Positions 27,685-35,599 of a DNA stretch of 39,506 nucleotides are shown here, piece by piece. This DNA comes from Paludibacteraceae bacterium. GTDB lineage: Bacteria; Bacteroidota; Bacteroidia; Bacteroidales; Paludibacteraceae. The notes under the pieces were generated by a model. The model was given only the letters and a program-made list of their open reading frames with translations. It was not told the origin of the DNA and searched no databases. The stretch spans positions 1-39,506 of the forward strand of contig JAIKXR010000112.1 in NCBI GenBank assembly GCA_024683975.1. The letters are read 5' to 3'. The position numbers were made by a program, and so were the translations under genes. How positions within the stretch are numbered: position 1 is the stretch's first letter; each line of letters opens with the position of its first letter.

Positions 27685-27842
27685 CACATAGGGAACGTAG
27701 CGATACTTTTCATCCACTCATACGAGCGCATGCAACGCTCCATCTCCTCGCGCGAAGCAGGCTGAACATTGTCCATATTGTGCTGGAAACGCTCAGCATC
27801 CAAATCAAACAAAATCGGAGTTTCAGCAATTGGTCGTGCCAT
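27684..27842 (-). CDS. Small protein upstream of GNAT gene, putative antitoxin
   Basis: This is a 52-residue protein starting MARPIAETPILF, with a charged middle and the end SYEWMKSIATFPM. A longer frame to 27905 is open, but its extra residues include the promoter-proximal leader, so the ATG at 27842 is preferred (leader about 70 nt). It has no clear ribbon-helix-helix motif. Small proteins of this style (MARPI-ETP-L) appear before GNAT genes in Bacteroidales from memory, not from a search. The stop overlaps the GNAT start by 1 bp (TGATG). The role as antitoxin is inference from gene order and size. Confidence 0.6.
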   Translation of the reverse strand: MARPIAETPILFDLDAERFQHNMDNVQPASREEMERCMRSYEWMKSIATFPM

Positions 27843-27911
27843 AGTTTCGTTGTTTTTGCAAGTGTTATTTAATATCAATTCAAGTTTATGATTTTCAGGT
27901 TTCAATTTTTA

Positions 27912-27956
27912 ACGCCGCAAAGGTACGAAAAAAAGAGGGATTTACAAGAGTTTGGG
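27912..27956. repeat. Promoter-bearing repeat, copy 1
   Basis: This 45-bp segment (ACGCCGCAAAGGTACG, an A run, GAGGGATTT) is nearly identical to 30060-30106. The two differ by the A-run length (7 here, 9 there) and one base. It contains the promoter of the GNAT module. Confidence 0.85.
27918..27948 (-). promoter_or_regulatory. Promoter of the GNAT module
   Basis: On the minus strand, CTTG (27948-27945) is followed after a 19-nt spacer by TACCTTTG (27925-27918). The spacer contains a run of 7 T residues. Confidence 0.7.
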
Positions 27957-27965
27957 CATTTTTTT

Positions 27966-28040
27966 AGTTGAAAGTTGTTTTATAGTTGATAGTTGACAAT
28001 TGATAGTTGATAGTTGATGATTTATGGTTTATGATTGCAT
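27966..28040. repeat. AGTTGAT/AGTTGAA array plus TGATTTATGGTTTATGATT unit
   Basis: Degenerate heptamers (AGTTGAA, AGTTGAT, AGTTGAC) are followed at 28016-28038 by the same A/T-rich unit seen before the 791-residue cargo gene. It lies between the YhcG fragment gene and the GNAT module promoter. Confidence 0.75.
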
Positions 28041-28072
28041 GTTTGTTATTTCATGTTTCAAATTTATGGGTG

Positions 28073-28705
28073 TTAGGTTGTGCTGCGGATGCTGTGGGCA
28101 ATAAATGCTTTCAGTTCCGCTTCAGACGGCAGGTGGATATGATACTTTTGCACGAATAAGTTCGGGTCTAATCCTCCGGTCGCATATTTAACAACCGTCT
28201 CTCCATAGTCTGTACAGAGCAACAAGCCTATCGGCGAATTGTCATCCTCGGTCATTACTTCGTGCTTGTAGTAATTGATATACATATTCATTTGCGAAGT
28301 AGCGTTTTCAGATTCGGCGGTCGCTAACCGCCGAATTGGTGTGTCTCCGGATTCGGCGGACGCTATCCGCCGAATTGTATCGGGCAATGCTAATGGGGAT
28401 GCGGGTTGTTGTGCGCCTACATAATCAAGCACCTCCTTGCCTAATTGCGGATACACCAGATAGAGACGGCGGAATTCGCGAAAACGACGTTCGGTCAATC
28501 CTTTGGTATGCAGGCGCTCTTCAAGGCGTTTGAGCAATTTGGTGCCATATTGCGCACGGTCTTCGCCGTTCTGCTCGAACTCAACGATATAACATCCCAT
28601 CAACCAGTTGCGGGATGTCAGCGACAAGTTGACAGCATGTGCCGCTTGCTGCTGCAAGACCGAATGAATCGTCTCAATGTTTTTCGCTAAAAGCTCAAAG
28701 GTCAT
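28073..28705 (-). CDS. YhcG/DUF1016-family protein lacking the nuclease core
   Basis: The first roughly 105 residues form a DUF1016_N domain (SRNWLMGCYIVEFEQNGEDRAQYG, RRFREFRRLYLVYPQLG). Then come two in-frame repeats (IRRIASAESGDTP / IRRLATAES). They lead directly into the last roughly 75 residues of a YhcG protein (QMNMYINYYKHE, GLLLCTDYGE, YHIHLPSEAEL). By comparison with the intact neighbour, about 150 residues with the PD-(D/E)XK metal-binding residues are missing. The frame is still open. The catalytic activity is probably lost, but a DNA- or partner-binding role is possible. Two 25-bp palindromes lie at the join. Confidence 0.8.
   Translation of the reverse strand: MTFELLAKNIETIHSVLQQQAAHAVNLSLTSRNWLMGCYIVEFEQNGEDRAQYGTKLLKRLEERLHTKGLTERRFREFRRLYLVYPQLGKEVLDYVGAQQPASPLALPDTIRRIASAESGDTPIRRLATAESENATSQMNMYINYYKHEVMTEDDNSPIGLLLCTDYGETVVKYATGGLDPNLFVQKYHIHLPSEAELKAFIAHSIRSTT
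28312..28336. repeat. 25-bp palindrome, copy 1, inside the YhcG fragment gene
   Basis: ATTCGGCGG and its exact complement CCGCCGAAT flank a 7-nt centre (TCGCTAA). It is in frame and codes for the second IRRLATAES unit. Confidence 0.9.
28351..28375. repeat. 25-bp palindrome, copy 2, inside the YhcG fragment gene
   Basis: The arms are identical to copy 1 around a 7-nt centre (ACGCTAT). It starts 39 bp from copy 1, exactly 13 codons, and codes for IRRIASAES. Confidence 0.9.
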
Positions 28706-28708
28706 TTT

Positions 28709-28831
28709 TGATTTATGGTTTTATGATTGCAATATAGTTGATAGTTGAAAGAAGTTGAAAGTTGAGAGTTGATAGTTGAAAGAAGTTGAAAGTTGATAGT
28801 TGAAAGAAGTTGGAGAGTTGAGAGTTTATGG
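28709..28831. repeat. Compound repeat, copy B
   Basis: It has the same order as copy A: TGATTTATGG-TTTTATGATTGC, then CAATATAGTTGA and AGTTGAA/GAGTTGA heptamers ending GGAGAGTTGAGAGTTTAT. It lies just before the YhcG fragment's ATG. The rest of the 28706-28938 gap is A/T-rich with no visible gene. Confidence 0.8.
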
Positions 28832-28938
28832 TTATTGATTTCATGATTATTTCATGTTATTGATTGCATGTTTACTTTTTAGGGTTGATGAGTTAAGGCG
28901 TTTAGAAGTTTATGGGTTGTTAAGTTGGTTTATGAGGG

Positions 28939-29970
28939 TTAGGTGTTGTCTTGGGTGAAATGCTGTTTGACTTCGTTGACCTCGCGGATTAACTGCTCCT
29001 CTGTAGGCAAATAAAGCTTGTACTCAGAAGCGAGAATCGTAGTGTTGTCTTGCGGAAGGGTTGTGCGGACAAGGGTGTCGTTCTTTCGGGTACAAAGCAG
29101 GATACCGATGGTCGGGTTCTCTTCCGGCAGTTTCTCATTGCGGTCGTAATAATTGACATACATCTGCAACTGCCCGAGATCCTGATGCGTCAGTTCACCT
29201 GTCTTCAACTCCACTACCACGAAACATTTGAGCAGACGGTTATAGAAAACAAGGTCTGCAAAGAACTCGTCGTCTTCAAGCAATATCCGTTTCTGCCGTG
29301 CCACAAACGAGAAGCCTTTGCCCATCTCAAGCATAAAGTCAGCAATATGGGTAATGATGGCTTGCTCGATATCTTTCTCATAATAAGCGGCTTCACGCTT
29401 CAGCCCGAGGAACTCCAATACGGTAGGCTGCTTGATGATTTCCAACGGCGATTCCGGAATGCGCTCTTTACGGGCCACCGCCAGAACCTGCTCCTTCTCA
29501 TTGCTCAGCAAAAGCCGCTCATACAGGAGGGAGTCAATCTGCCGCTGTAACTCACGGCCCGTCCAAGCGTTATTGACCGCCTCCAGTTCGTAGTACTCGC
29601 GCTTGTCAGGGTCGGAGATCTGTATGAGCATACGATACTGGCTCCAATTTAATTGGGAACGCAGTGCGTTCACAATTGGATATTCCTTGTAAAACTGGCG
29701 GCAGAATTTCAGTTGCCGCTCTCCAAACCCGCTGCCAAATTCAGGTTCTAACTGCTTGGCTAAGTTGCGGATAAGGTAAGAACCATAGTCAGCACGCGAC
29801 TTGCCCTGCTGCTCTTCTTCCAAGATGCGCTGGCCCAGATGCCAGTACATCTGTACACGGCAGAAATCGACACTGCGCACCGCATTGGTTTGTGCTGCGG
29901 TAATAATCTGGCGGATGTCACTGACAAACTGACTGCTGATTGGTCTGTCGAGGGAGGCGGTGGCTGACAT
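28939..29970 (-). CDS. YhcG/DUF1016 family PD-(D/E)XK nuclease-like protein, intact
   Basis: This is a 343-residue protein with an N-terminal DUF1016_N helical domain (about 15-150, WHLGQRILEEEQQG, YGSYLIRNLAKQLE). A C-terminal PD-(D/E)XK domain (about 170-340) carries FFADLVFYN and VVVELKTG, the likely D...E-x-K metal-binding residues near 236-254, followed by GQLQMYVNYYD. YhcG-type proteins often accompany restriction or mobile loci, but their target is not established. It has its own promoter inside a repeat also found upstream of the GNAT module. It belongs to a different DUF1016_N subgroup from the truncated neighbour, so the two are not a recent duplication. Confidence 0.88.
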   Translation of the reverse strand: MSATASLDRPISSQFVSDIRQIITAAQTNAVRSVDFCRVQMYWHLGQRILEEEQQGKSRADYGSYLIRNLAKQLEPEFGSGFGERQLKFCRQFYKEYPIVNALRSQLNWSQYRMLIQISDPDKREYYELEAVNNAWTGRELQRQIDSLLYERLLLSNEKEQVLAVARKERIPESPLEIIKQPTVLEFLGLKREAAYYEKDIEQAIITHIADFMLEMGKGFSFVARQKRILLEDDEFFADLVFYNRLLKCFVVVELKTGELTHQDLGQLQMYVNYYDRNEKLPEENPTIGILLCTRKNDTLVRTTLPQDNTTILASEYKLYLPTEEQLIREVNEVKQHFTQDNT

Positions 29971-30059
29971 GATGGAAATTTAGGATTTTATATAGTTGAG
30001 AGTTGGATGTTTAGTGTTGAGTGAAGTTGCAAGTTTATGGTCTAATGATTGAAAATTTC

Positions 30060-30106
30060 ACGCCGCAAAGGTACGAAAAAAAAAGAGGGATTTGCAAGAG
30101 TTTGGG
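30060..30106. repeat. Promoter-bearing repeat, copy 2
   Basis: This 47-bp segment almost matches copy 1 at 27912-27956. It has 9 instead of 7 A residues in the run and one substitution. It carries the promoter of the intact YhcG gene. Confidence 0.85.
30066..30098 (-). promoter_or_regulatory. Promoter of the intact YhcG gene
   Basis: On the minus strand, CTTG (30098-30095) is followed after a 21-nt spacer by TACCTTTG (30073-30066). The spacer holds a 9-T run, two longer than in the GNAT-module copy. The leader is about 90 nt. Confidence 0.65.
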
Positions 30107-30326
30107 TGTTTTTTTGATAGTAGGGAAGATTTTTGTATTACGGCGTTTGCGGCGTTTTTCCGGAGCGGAGCAAAAGGGTGTATCTTCTGTTGTGATTTTG
30201 GTTGTTATGCAAAATCAAGCAACGGCAGAATAGTCTGCCACCGCCCAGAAGAACACTACACACCACACTCATTTTGCAGGTTAGCAGGTTATTTCCCGTA
30301 CACAGCAAAAATACCAACTTTTTGCT

Positions 30327-30358
30327 ATTGGCTGAACTATGCAATTACACTACCTTTG
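30327..30358 (+). promoter_or_regulatory. feoB promoter
   Basis: ATTG (30327-30330) is followed after 20 nt by TACCTTTG (30351-30358), a Bacteroidota-type promoter. The leader is about 100 nt. No Fur-box could be assigned by eye. Confidence 0.65.
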
Positions 30359-30467
30359 CCCGCAAAATCACAGGACACGAAACCGATAGGACAAAAATCT
30401 GACAACAAGTCAGGGTGGTATAAAAAGAGCCTGGCAACAGGGCAGGGGACTGAAGAGACGCTGATAT

Positions 30468-32144
30468 ATGATACGCGAAATAGCAATAGTAGGCAACTCA
30501 CAAAGCGGCAAGTCATCACTCATTCGTGACTTGCAGGAAGCGCAGTCGCTGCGGAGGGAATCCCCGGAGCTGCGTTTTGACGAGCACCTGTCGCACGAGG
30601 ATATGGACTTAGAACACCACGATGCCGTGCTGCAAGTGGTGGATGCGACCGATCTGGAAGAGAGCCTTATGCTCACCCCGTCGTTGGTGGATGACCGCCA
30701 CCCTCTCGTTATAGCCGTCACGCGGTACGACCGGCTCGCACAAACGGGACACGCCATCGACATCGCCCGTATGCGGCATCTCATTGGCGTGCCGATAGTT
30801 GTGGTCTCTACACTCACAGGCGAAGGAATAAACGAACTGTTGCAACTGCTGCGCAAAGCGGCAACGCAGCCACATTCGTTCGCGCACCCTGTCGTTCACG
30901 GGTGGGAACAGGAAAACAAAGACGCTTATCGCGCATACGTTCACGGCGTACTTGAGGAAGTCCTGCAACACCCCAAAGAAGACCAATCGACATGGCAAGA
31001 ACGTGCCAACCACCTTCTTACACGCCCGCTTACAGGTTTCCCTGTTCTTGTTCTGATTCTCTGTTTCGTCTTCTGGGCCACCTTCGCGATTGGCGGACCT
31101 ATACAGGATTGGCTTCAAACAGGTGTCGATTGGCTGCACGACTGTCTGACGGACACGCTGTCCATTGGCTGGCTTCGCAGTCTGCTCGCTGACGGCATAG
31201 TACAGGGAGTGGGTTCACTGCTGACAGCCCTGCCCAACATCATAATCCTGTTCTTCTTCCTTTCGCTGATGGAAGATACGGGTTATATGTCGCGTGTGGC
31301 GTATCTGATGGACGGCGTGATGCATAGTGTGGGGCTGCATGGACGCAGTTTCATCCCTATGCTTATGGGTTTCGACTGCAACGTGCCGGCTATTATTGCG
31401 GCCAGAGACATCCAGTCGCCCCAAGACAGGATGCTCACTATGCTGATGATTCCTTTTATGAGTTGCTCGGCACGGCTGCCGGTCTATATACTGTTCATTT
31501 CCATTTTCTTCCCCCGGCACCAGGCACTCGTCCTTGGTTCGCTCTATCTTATGGGCATATCGCTCAGTTTCCTTTTCGCCTTCATTATGCGCCGCACACG
31601 CTGGTTCAATCAGCCCTCTGATATAATAATCAACGAGTTGCCCGCTTTCCACTTGCCTACAGCCAAGAGCATCGGGCGGCATATATGGTTCCGCGTAAGC
31701 GACTTTCTGAAAAAGATCTCCACCGTTGTTCTCGTCGCTTCCGTCATCATCTGGGTGTTGCAGTATTTCCCGTCGCAGGACTTGTCGCAGATAGAGAACT
31801 CGTGGCTGGCTGCTATAGGCAAGGCCATGGAACCGGTAATGAGGCCTTTGGGGTTCGATTGGAAACTGTCAGTATGTCTGCTTACGGGTCTGCCAGCCAA
31901 AGAGGCCATAGCCGCCACCTTTGCCATCCTGTACAACGGCGACCTGACACAGGCGGCTCTCCCTCCTGTCAGCGCTTACGCGTTTATGGTGTTTGTGCTG
32001 CTGTATTTCCCGTGCGTGGCAACCATCACGACCCTGCGGCGTGAGATCAACTGGAAGTGGAGTACTTTCACGGTCATCAATTCGCTTGCCGTAGCCTGGC
32101 TGATGTCCTTTATAGTTCACGCCGTTGGTATGTGGCTGTTCTGA
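30468..32144 (+). CDS. feoB: FeoB-type ferrous iron transporter with degenerate G domain
   Basis: The membrane part is clearly FeoB: FIPMLMGFDCNVPAIIAAR, then IPFMSCSARLPVYILF, TGLPAKEAIAATFAILY and LLYFPCVATITTLRREI. It would move Fe2+ across the inner membrane. The protein is only 558 residues, against about 700-800 for usual FeoB. The N-terminal GTPase domain keeps G1 (GNSQSGKSS), the VVDATDLEESL strand and a G5-like STLTGEGINEL. It has no recognisable G2 or G3 (DxPG), and G4 reads TRYD instead of NxxD. The GDI helical region is short. GTP hydrolysis is therefore doubtful. No feoA lies next to it. Confidence 0.85.
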   Translation: MIREIAIVGNSQSGKSSLIRDLQEAQSLRRESPELRFDEHLSHEDMDLEHHDAVLQVVDATDLEESLMLTPSLVDDRHPLVIAVTRYDRLAQTGHAIDIARMRHLIGVPIVVVSTLTGEGINELLQLLRKAATQPHSFAHPVVHGWEQENKDAYRAYVHGVLEEVLQHPKEDQSTWQERANHLLTRPLTGFPVLVLILCFVFWATFAIGGPIQDWLQTGVDWLHDCLTDTLSIGWLRSLLADGIVQGVGSLLTALPNIIILFFFLSLMEDTGYMSRVAYLMDGVMHSVGLHGRSFIPMLMGFDCNVPAIIAARDIQSPQDRMLTMLMIPFMSCSARLPVYILFISIFFPRHQALVLGSLYLMGISLSFLFAFIMRRTRWFNQPSDIIINELPAFHLPTAKSIGRHIWFRVSDFLKKISTVVLVASVIIWVLQYFPSQDLSQIENSWLAAIGKAMEPVMRPLGFDWKLSVCLLTGLPAKEAIAATFAILYNGDLTQAALPPVSAYAFMVFVLLYFPCVATITTLRREINWKWSTFTVINSLAVAWLMSFIVHAVGMWLF

Positions 32145-32162
32145 CAAGCTGCAGGTGTAGTC

Positions 32163-32178
32163 GAACAAGAGCGTGTTC
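32163..32178. terminator. Weak hairpin between feoB and sbcC
   Basis: A 5-bp stem GAACA/TGTTC with a 6-nt loop overlaps the sbcC stop codon in the 32-bp gap between the convergent genes. It has no T run on either side, so a terminator role is uncertain. Confidence 0.25.
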
Positions 32179-35100
32179 AGCCGGTTATATTTATAGTACC
32201 GGCAGAGTTGTCGCTAACGCGTGAGACTTGAATCTGTACCGGTATGCGCTCGCGCACCTCCTCTATATGGCTGATTATACCCACTTGTCGTCCGGCATGT
32301 TTGCGCAGCGATTGCAATGTGTCGATAGCCTTTTGCAGCGGTTCGCCGCTGAGCGTACCAAAGCCCTCGTCAATGAACAGCGTCTCCACCCGCAGGTTCC
32401 GGCCTATATCGCTCAAAGCCAAAGCCAAAGCCAAGGACACAAGAAAACTCTCACCGCCGGAGATGGTGCTTGTAGGTCGCGACACATACCCCTGATAGGC
32501 GTCTTCAACCGTGATGACCAATGTTCCAGGTACTGAATGGAGCGTATAGCGGTTAGTCAGCCGCTGCATATAGGCGTTAGCCGATTCGGTCAGATTGGCA
32601 AGTATATAACTCTGCGCTATTCGGCGGAACTTGGTGCCGTCCTTGTCGCCGATGAGCGTATTGAGGCGCGACCAACGCAGGTAGTCTGCCTCTTTTCTCT
32701 TGGCATCGTCAATATATTCCTGCAGATTCCGCTTGTCCTCTTCATCTTTTTTGAGTTCCTGACAGAGAGTCACTTTGTTCTCCATCAGTTGTTGCAGCTG
32801 CCGGTCAAGCAGGGCTGTTCTCTCCCTGACAGTCTCGAGTGTGTCATCCTCTGCCAGCTGCGGTCTCTTCAGAGCATGTTCAGCCACAGCTTGCCGTGCT
32901 TTTTCATATAACGCCTTTTTTTCGCCGACAGCGGCATTCTCGTTCTCTATAGTCTGACGAAGCATTTGGATCCGTTCGGCGGAATAACCGTTGAGGTCGT
33001 ACAGCTGTTCCGCCGTGATGCCGGTGTGCGACTCAAGGAATGAACGGATCTTCCGGCTGTCTGTATCAACGAGCGTTTCGGCTTGTTTGAGCATCTCTGC
33101 AGACGTGGCTATGTCGGTTCTCAAAGAATTGAACTGCTCTGTCAACTTTTCTATATGGCATGGAACATCATTCGTTTGCGTTTCCCATTCGGGCATCAAC
33201 TGTCGGATAAACTCTATTGCATCATCTGCTTGCCCTTGCTCCATTTGTTTGTTAACCAACAGGGGAGAGAGAGACTGGCTTTTACTTACGTTGGCGCTGT
33301 ACAACTTTGCGTCCGCAGTCAGTTCTCTTACAAAAGTGCCGGTGTCAGTCCGCCAATCCGTTTGCCACGGCACAACCGACAGATATTTTTCCGCTTCTGT
33401 TTGCGACTTCTCAATGTCCTTGTTCTTCGATGCAATAACGCTCTCTGCATTTTTTATTTGTGTCTGAGCCGAGTCAATCTTCTCTTGCGCTGCGGCTACC
33501 TCTTGTTCTTTCTTTTGCAGCTCATTACGTTTGTTCTCAGCGTTCAGACGCGCTGTTTTAAGTTCATTCTCTTTCGCCTCGCCCTGCTTTATCTGCGTCT
33601 GTAGTGACTGTATCCTGTCGTGTTCTGTTTCCTGTATGGCTTTGATGGCAGTTATCAGTTGTTGCGGATTGTTCAGTATTTCCTCAGGCAGCGCGCACTC
33701 ACGGCATTTCTCTACTGCCTTTCTTTCAGCCTCCGCCGCCGAATTGTCTTTCTCGTGGTTCAGTATTAAAGTTGCAAGAGCCGCCTGCTGCGTCTTTTGT
33801 TCGGCCTGCCACTGATTGAGTTGCAGTTGCAGGCTGTTATACTCTTTTTGCGCAGTGTCAAACGCCTCTTGTGCCTCTTCGTACAGTTTTTGCCATTCGT
33901 CTTCGTGAGGTATGGATGCCGCCACTCTCTGCCCGCAGATGGGACACGTGTCACCAATCTGCAGGCGGGTTCGCAGAGTCTTCGCAAAATCTTCGACGGT
34001 CTCTTTCTGTTTTTTTAGCGTTTGCTCACGTTCCTCCTTTGTCTTGAGAGCTTGTTCAACCTTAGGCGCATGATTGGTTATCTGTTGTTTAAGTTTTTCT
34101 ATGTCTGCTTGTCGCTTGTTTATCTCTTGTCCGTCTGCTTCGTATCTTTCTCTCTTTTCCACCCAAGTCTGAATACGCTCCTGAGCTATAGTCAGATTGC
34201 TGAGCAATCTGTTGGAATCATCGCGTTGCTGCCGGACAACCGGCAACTGCATGTCCTGCAACTCCTTGCTTATAGCTGTTTCTTTATCTTGCAGCTCCTG
34301 AAGCTCACTCCTTGCTTTGCCGGCTTCGGCTGTCAGTTTTTGATGTTCGGGTGCGAGACTGCCGCTGATTAGTTCTTCTTTGCTTTTGATTGTTTGTAGC
34401 CGGTCGGCAATTTCATTGCGGGCATTGATGACAGTGTTCAGGTGTGCCGTTATGGTCTGCGCATTGGCATATACAGAGGCTTTTTCTTTCTCTGTTTCCA
34501 ACTGCTGTCTGACCTCATCCAACTGTCTTCCGATGTCCGCTGTCTCATTGTCCAGGAAGGCTTTTCCACGGAGCAATGCCATAAAGGTCTTTTGGTATTC
34601 CTTTAATGTCAATTGATTGTTCGCTATTGTTTGTTTTGCTCTTGTCTGCTCATTGAGCCATGTGCGCGGTTCAGTGGTGGCATCCCACAGGCTCACAATA
34701 AGGTTCTTCCGTTTATGCTCATCGCTTTCTGTTGTTTCTTGAGCTTTCTTGTAATTCGCTTCGGCTGTCTGCAGTTCAGTGTTCAGACGTTGCTCTTGCT
34801 CTATCCACCCGGCTTTGTCCGTTTCCGCCTGTATGAGTGTCTTTTTTTCTGCACTCTCGTTTTCTAATGTTTGTATCTGCCTGTTCTTTTCCTCTGTCTC
34901 TTCTGGGGTCAGTGTCTTTACGCCTTTTGTTTTCTCATTGGCGGATTCCCATTCCTGCTTGTGTTGTGACATTATCTCAAACACCCTTGCGCCTATGCGT
35001 GAGTAAATCTCTGTCCCCGTCACTTTTTCCAAAATGGCGGCTTTCTCTTTGTCGTCGCTGTTGAGGAAGCGTGTGAACTCGCCCTGCGCGAGCATAGTGG

Positions 35101-35599
35101 TGCGGCAGAATTGCTCAAAGTCCAGTCCGATGGCTGTTTGTATGGCATTATGTATCTGCGTGTCTTTTGAACTGCCTGATCCGTTGCCTTCATCGGGTGA
35201 TGCCTCGGGATGGGTAAGGTTGGTCAGTCTCCATCGGCGGGTGAGGTTGGTGCGTTTTTTCTCAATCGACCATTCAGCCTCATACTCGTTGCCGTCATTC
35301 CCCCTGAATGTCAGCTGCGCAAAAGCCTTGTCGGTATGGCGGCGCATCAACTGGCAGGTGTCGGTGATTGACATCTCTTTGTTGTAGTCCTTGATTTTGC
35401 CCGCGCTCTTTATGTTTCTCATTCTCGGTGTGCCGGCATATAGAGCCAGACAGATGGCATCCAAGATGGTAGATTTGCCGGAACCGGTCTCTCCCGTGAT
35501 AAGAAAAAGCTCACTGTCGCCCAACGGAGCTGACGTGAAATCGATGGTCGCCTCCGCTATAGATGCTATGTTGTGTATGGTAAGTGTCCGCAGTTTCAT
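32177..35599 (-). CDS. sbcC: Nuclease SbcCD subunit C
   Basis: This 1140-residue SMC-like ATPase is the partner of the SbcD nuclease; together they cut hairpins and protein-blocked DNA ends. Walker A is GETGSGKST (about 36-44). Two long coiled-coil arms surround the zinc hook CPICGQRV near residue 551. The ABC signature TISGGESFLVSLALALALS and a Walker B with LFIDEGFGTL lie near the C-terminus. The length is normal. The start ATG (35599) overlaps the sbcD stop in an ATGA arrangement, so the two subunits are translationally coupled. Confidence 0.95.
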   Translation of the reverse strand: MKLRTLTIHNIASIAEATIDFTSAPLGDSELFLITGETGSGKSTILDAICLALYAGTPRMRNIKSAGKIKDYNKEMSITDTCQLMRRHTDKAFAQLTFRGNDGNEYEAEWSIEKKRTNLTRRWRLTNLTHPEASPDEGNGSGSSKDTQIHNAIQTAIGLDFEQFCRTTMLAQGEFTRFLNSDDKEKAAILEKVTGTEIYSRIGARVFEIMSQHKQEWESANEKTKGVKTLTPEETEEKNRQIQTLENESAEKKTLIQAETDKAGWIEQEQRLNTELQTAEANYKKAQETTESDEHKRKNLIVSLWDATTEPRTWLNEQTRAKQTIANNQLTLKEYQKTFMALLRGKAFLDNETADIGRQLDEVRQQLETEKEKASVYANAQTITAHLNTVINARNEIADRLQTIKSKEELISGSLAPEHQKLTAEAGKARSELQELQDKETAISKELQDMQLPVVRQQRDDSNRLLSNLTIAQERIQTWVEKRERYEADGQEINKRQADIEKLKQQITNHAPKVEQALKTKEEREQTLKKQKETVEDFAKTLRTRLQIGDTCPICGQRVAASIPHEDEWQKLYEEAQEAFDTAQKEYNSLQLQLNQWQAEQKTQQAALATLILNHEKDNSAAEAERKAVEKCRECALPEEILNNPQQLITAIKAIQETEHDRIQSLQTQIKQGEAKENELKTARLNAENKRNELQKKEQEVAAAQEKIDSAQTQIKNAESVIASKNKDIEKSQTEAEKYLSVVPWQTDWRTDTGTFVRELTADAKLYSANVSKSQSLSPLLVNKQMEQGQADDAIEFIRQLMPEWETQTNDVPCHIEKLTEQFNSLRTDIATSAEMLKQAETLVDTDSRKIRSFLESHTGITAEQLYDLNGYSAERIQMLRQTIENENAAVGEKKALYEKARQAVAEHALKRPQLAEDDTLETVRERTALLDRQLQQLMENKVTLCQELKKDEEDKRNLQEYIDDAKRKEADYLRWSRLNTLIGDKDGTKFRRIAQSYILANLTESANAYMQRLTNRYTLHSVPGTLVITVEDAYQGYVSRPTSTISGGESFLVSLALALALSDIGRNLRVETLFIDEGFGTLSGEPLQKAIDTLQSLRKHAGRQVGIISHIEEVRERIPVQIQVSRVSDNSAGTINITG

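Larger units (their letters stand above)
29971..30467. other. Divergent intergenic region between yhcG-like gene and feoB
   Basis: This is a 497-bp stretch without a convincing gene. It holds a short AGTTGAGAGTTGG repeat remnant (near 29994-30008), the minus-strand promoter repeat (30060-30106) and a plus-strand promoter for feoB (30327-30358). The section 30120-30320 shows no other clear signal. Confidence 0.65.

Noticed and set aside
26479-30120. Idea that the whole accessory patch is one new defence system
   Set aside because: Each unit has its own promoter, one gene is a remnant and one lacks its core, so it looks more like a repeat-rich site that gathers and loses genes than one co-ordinated system.
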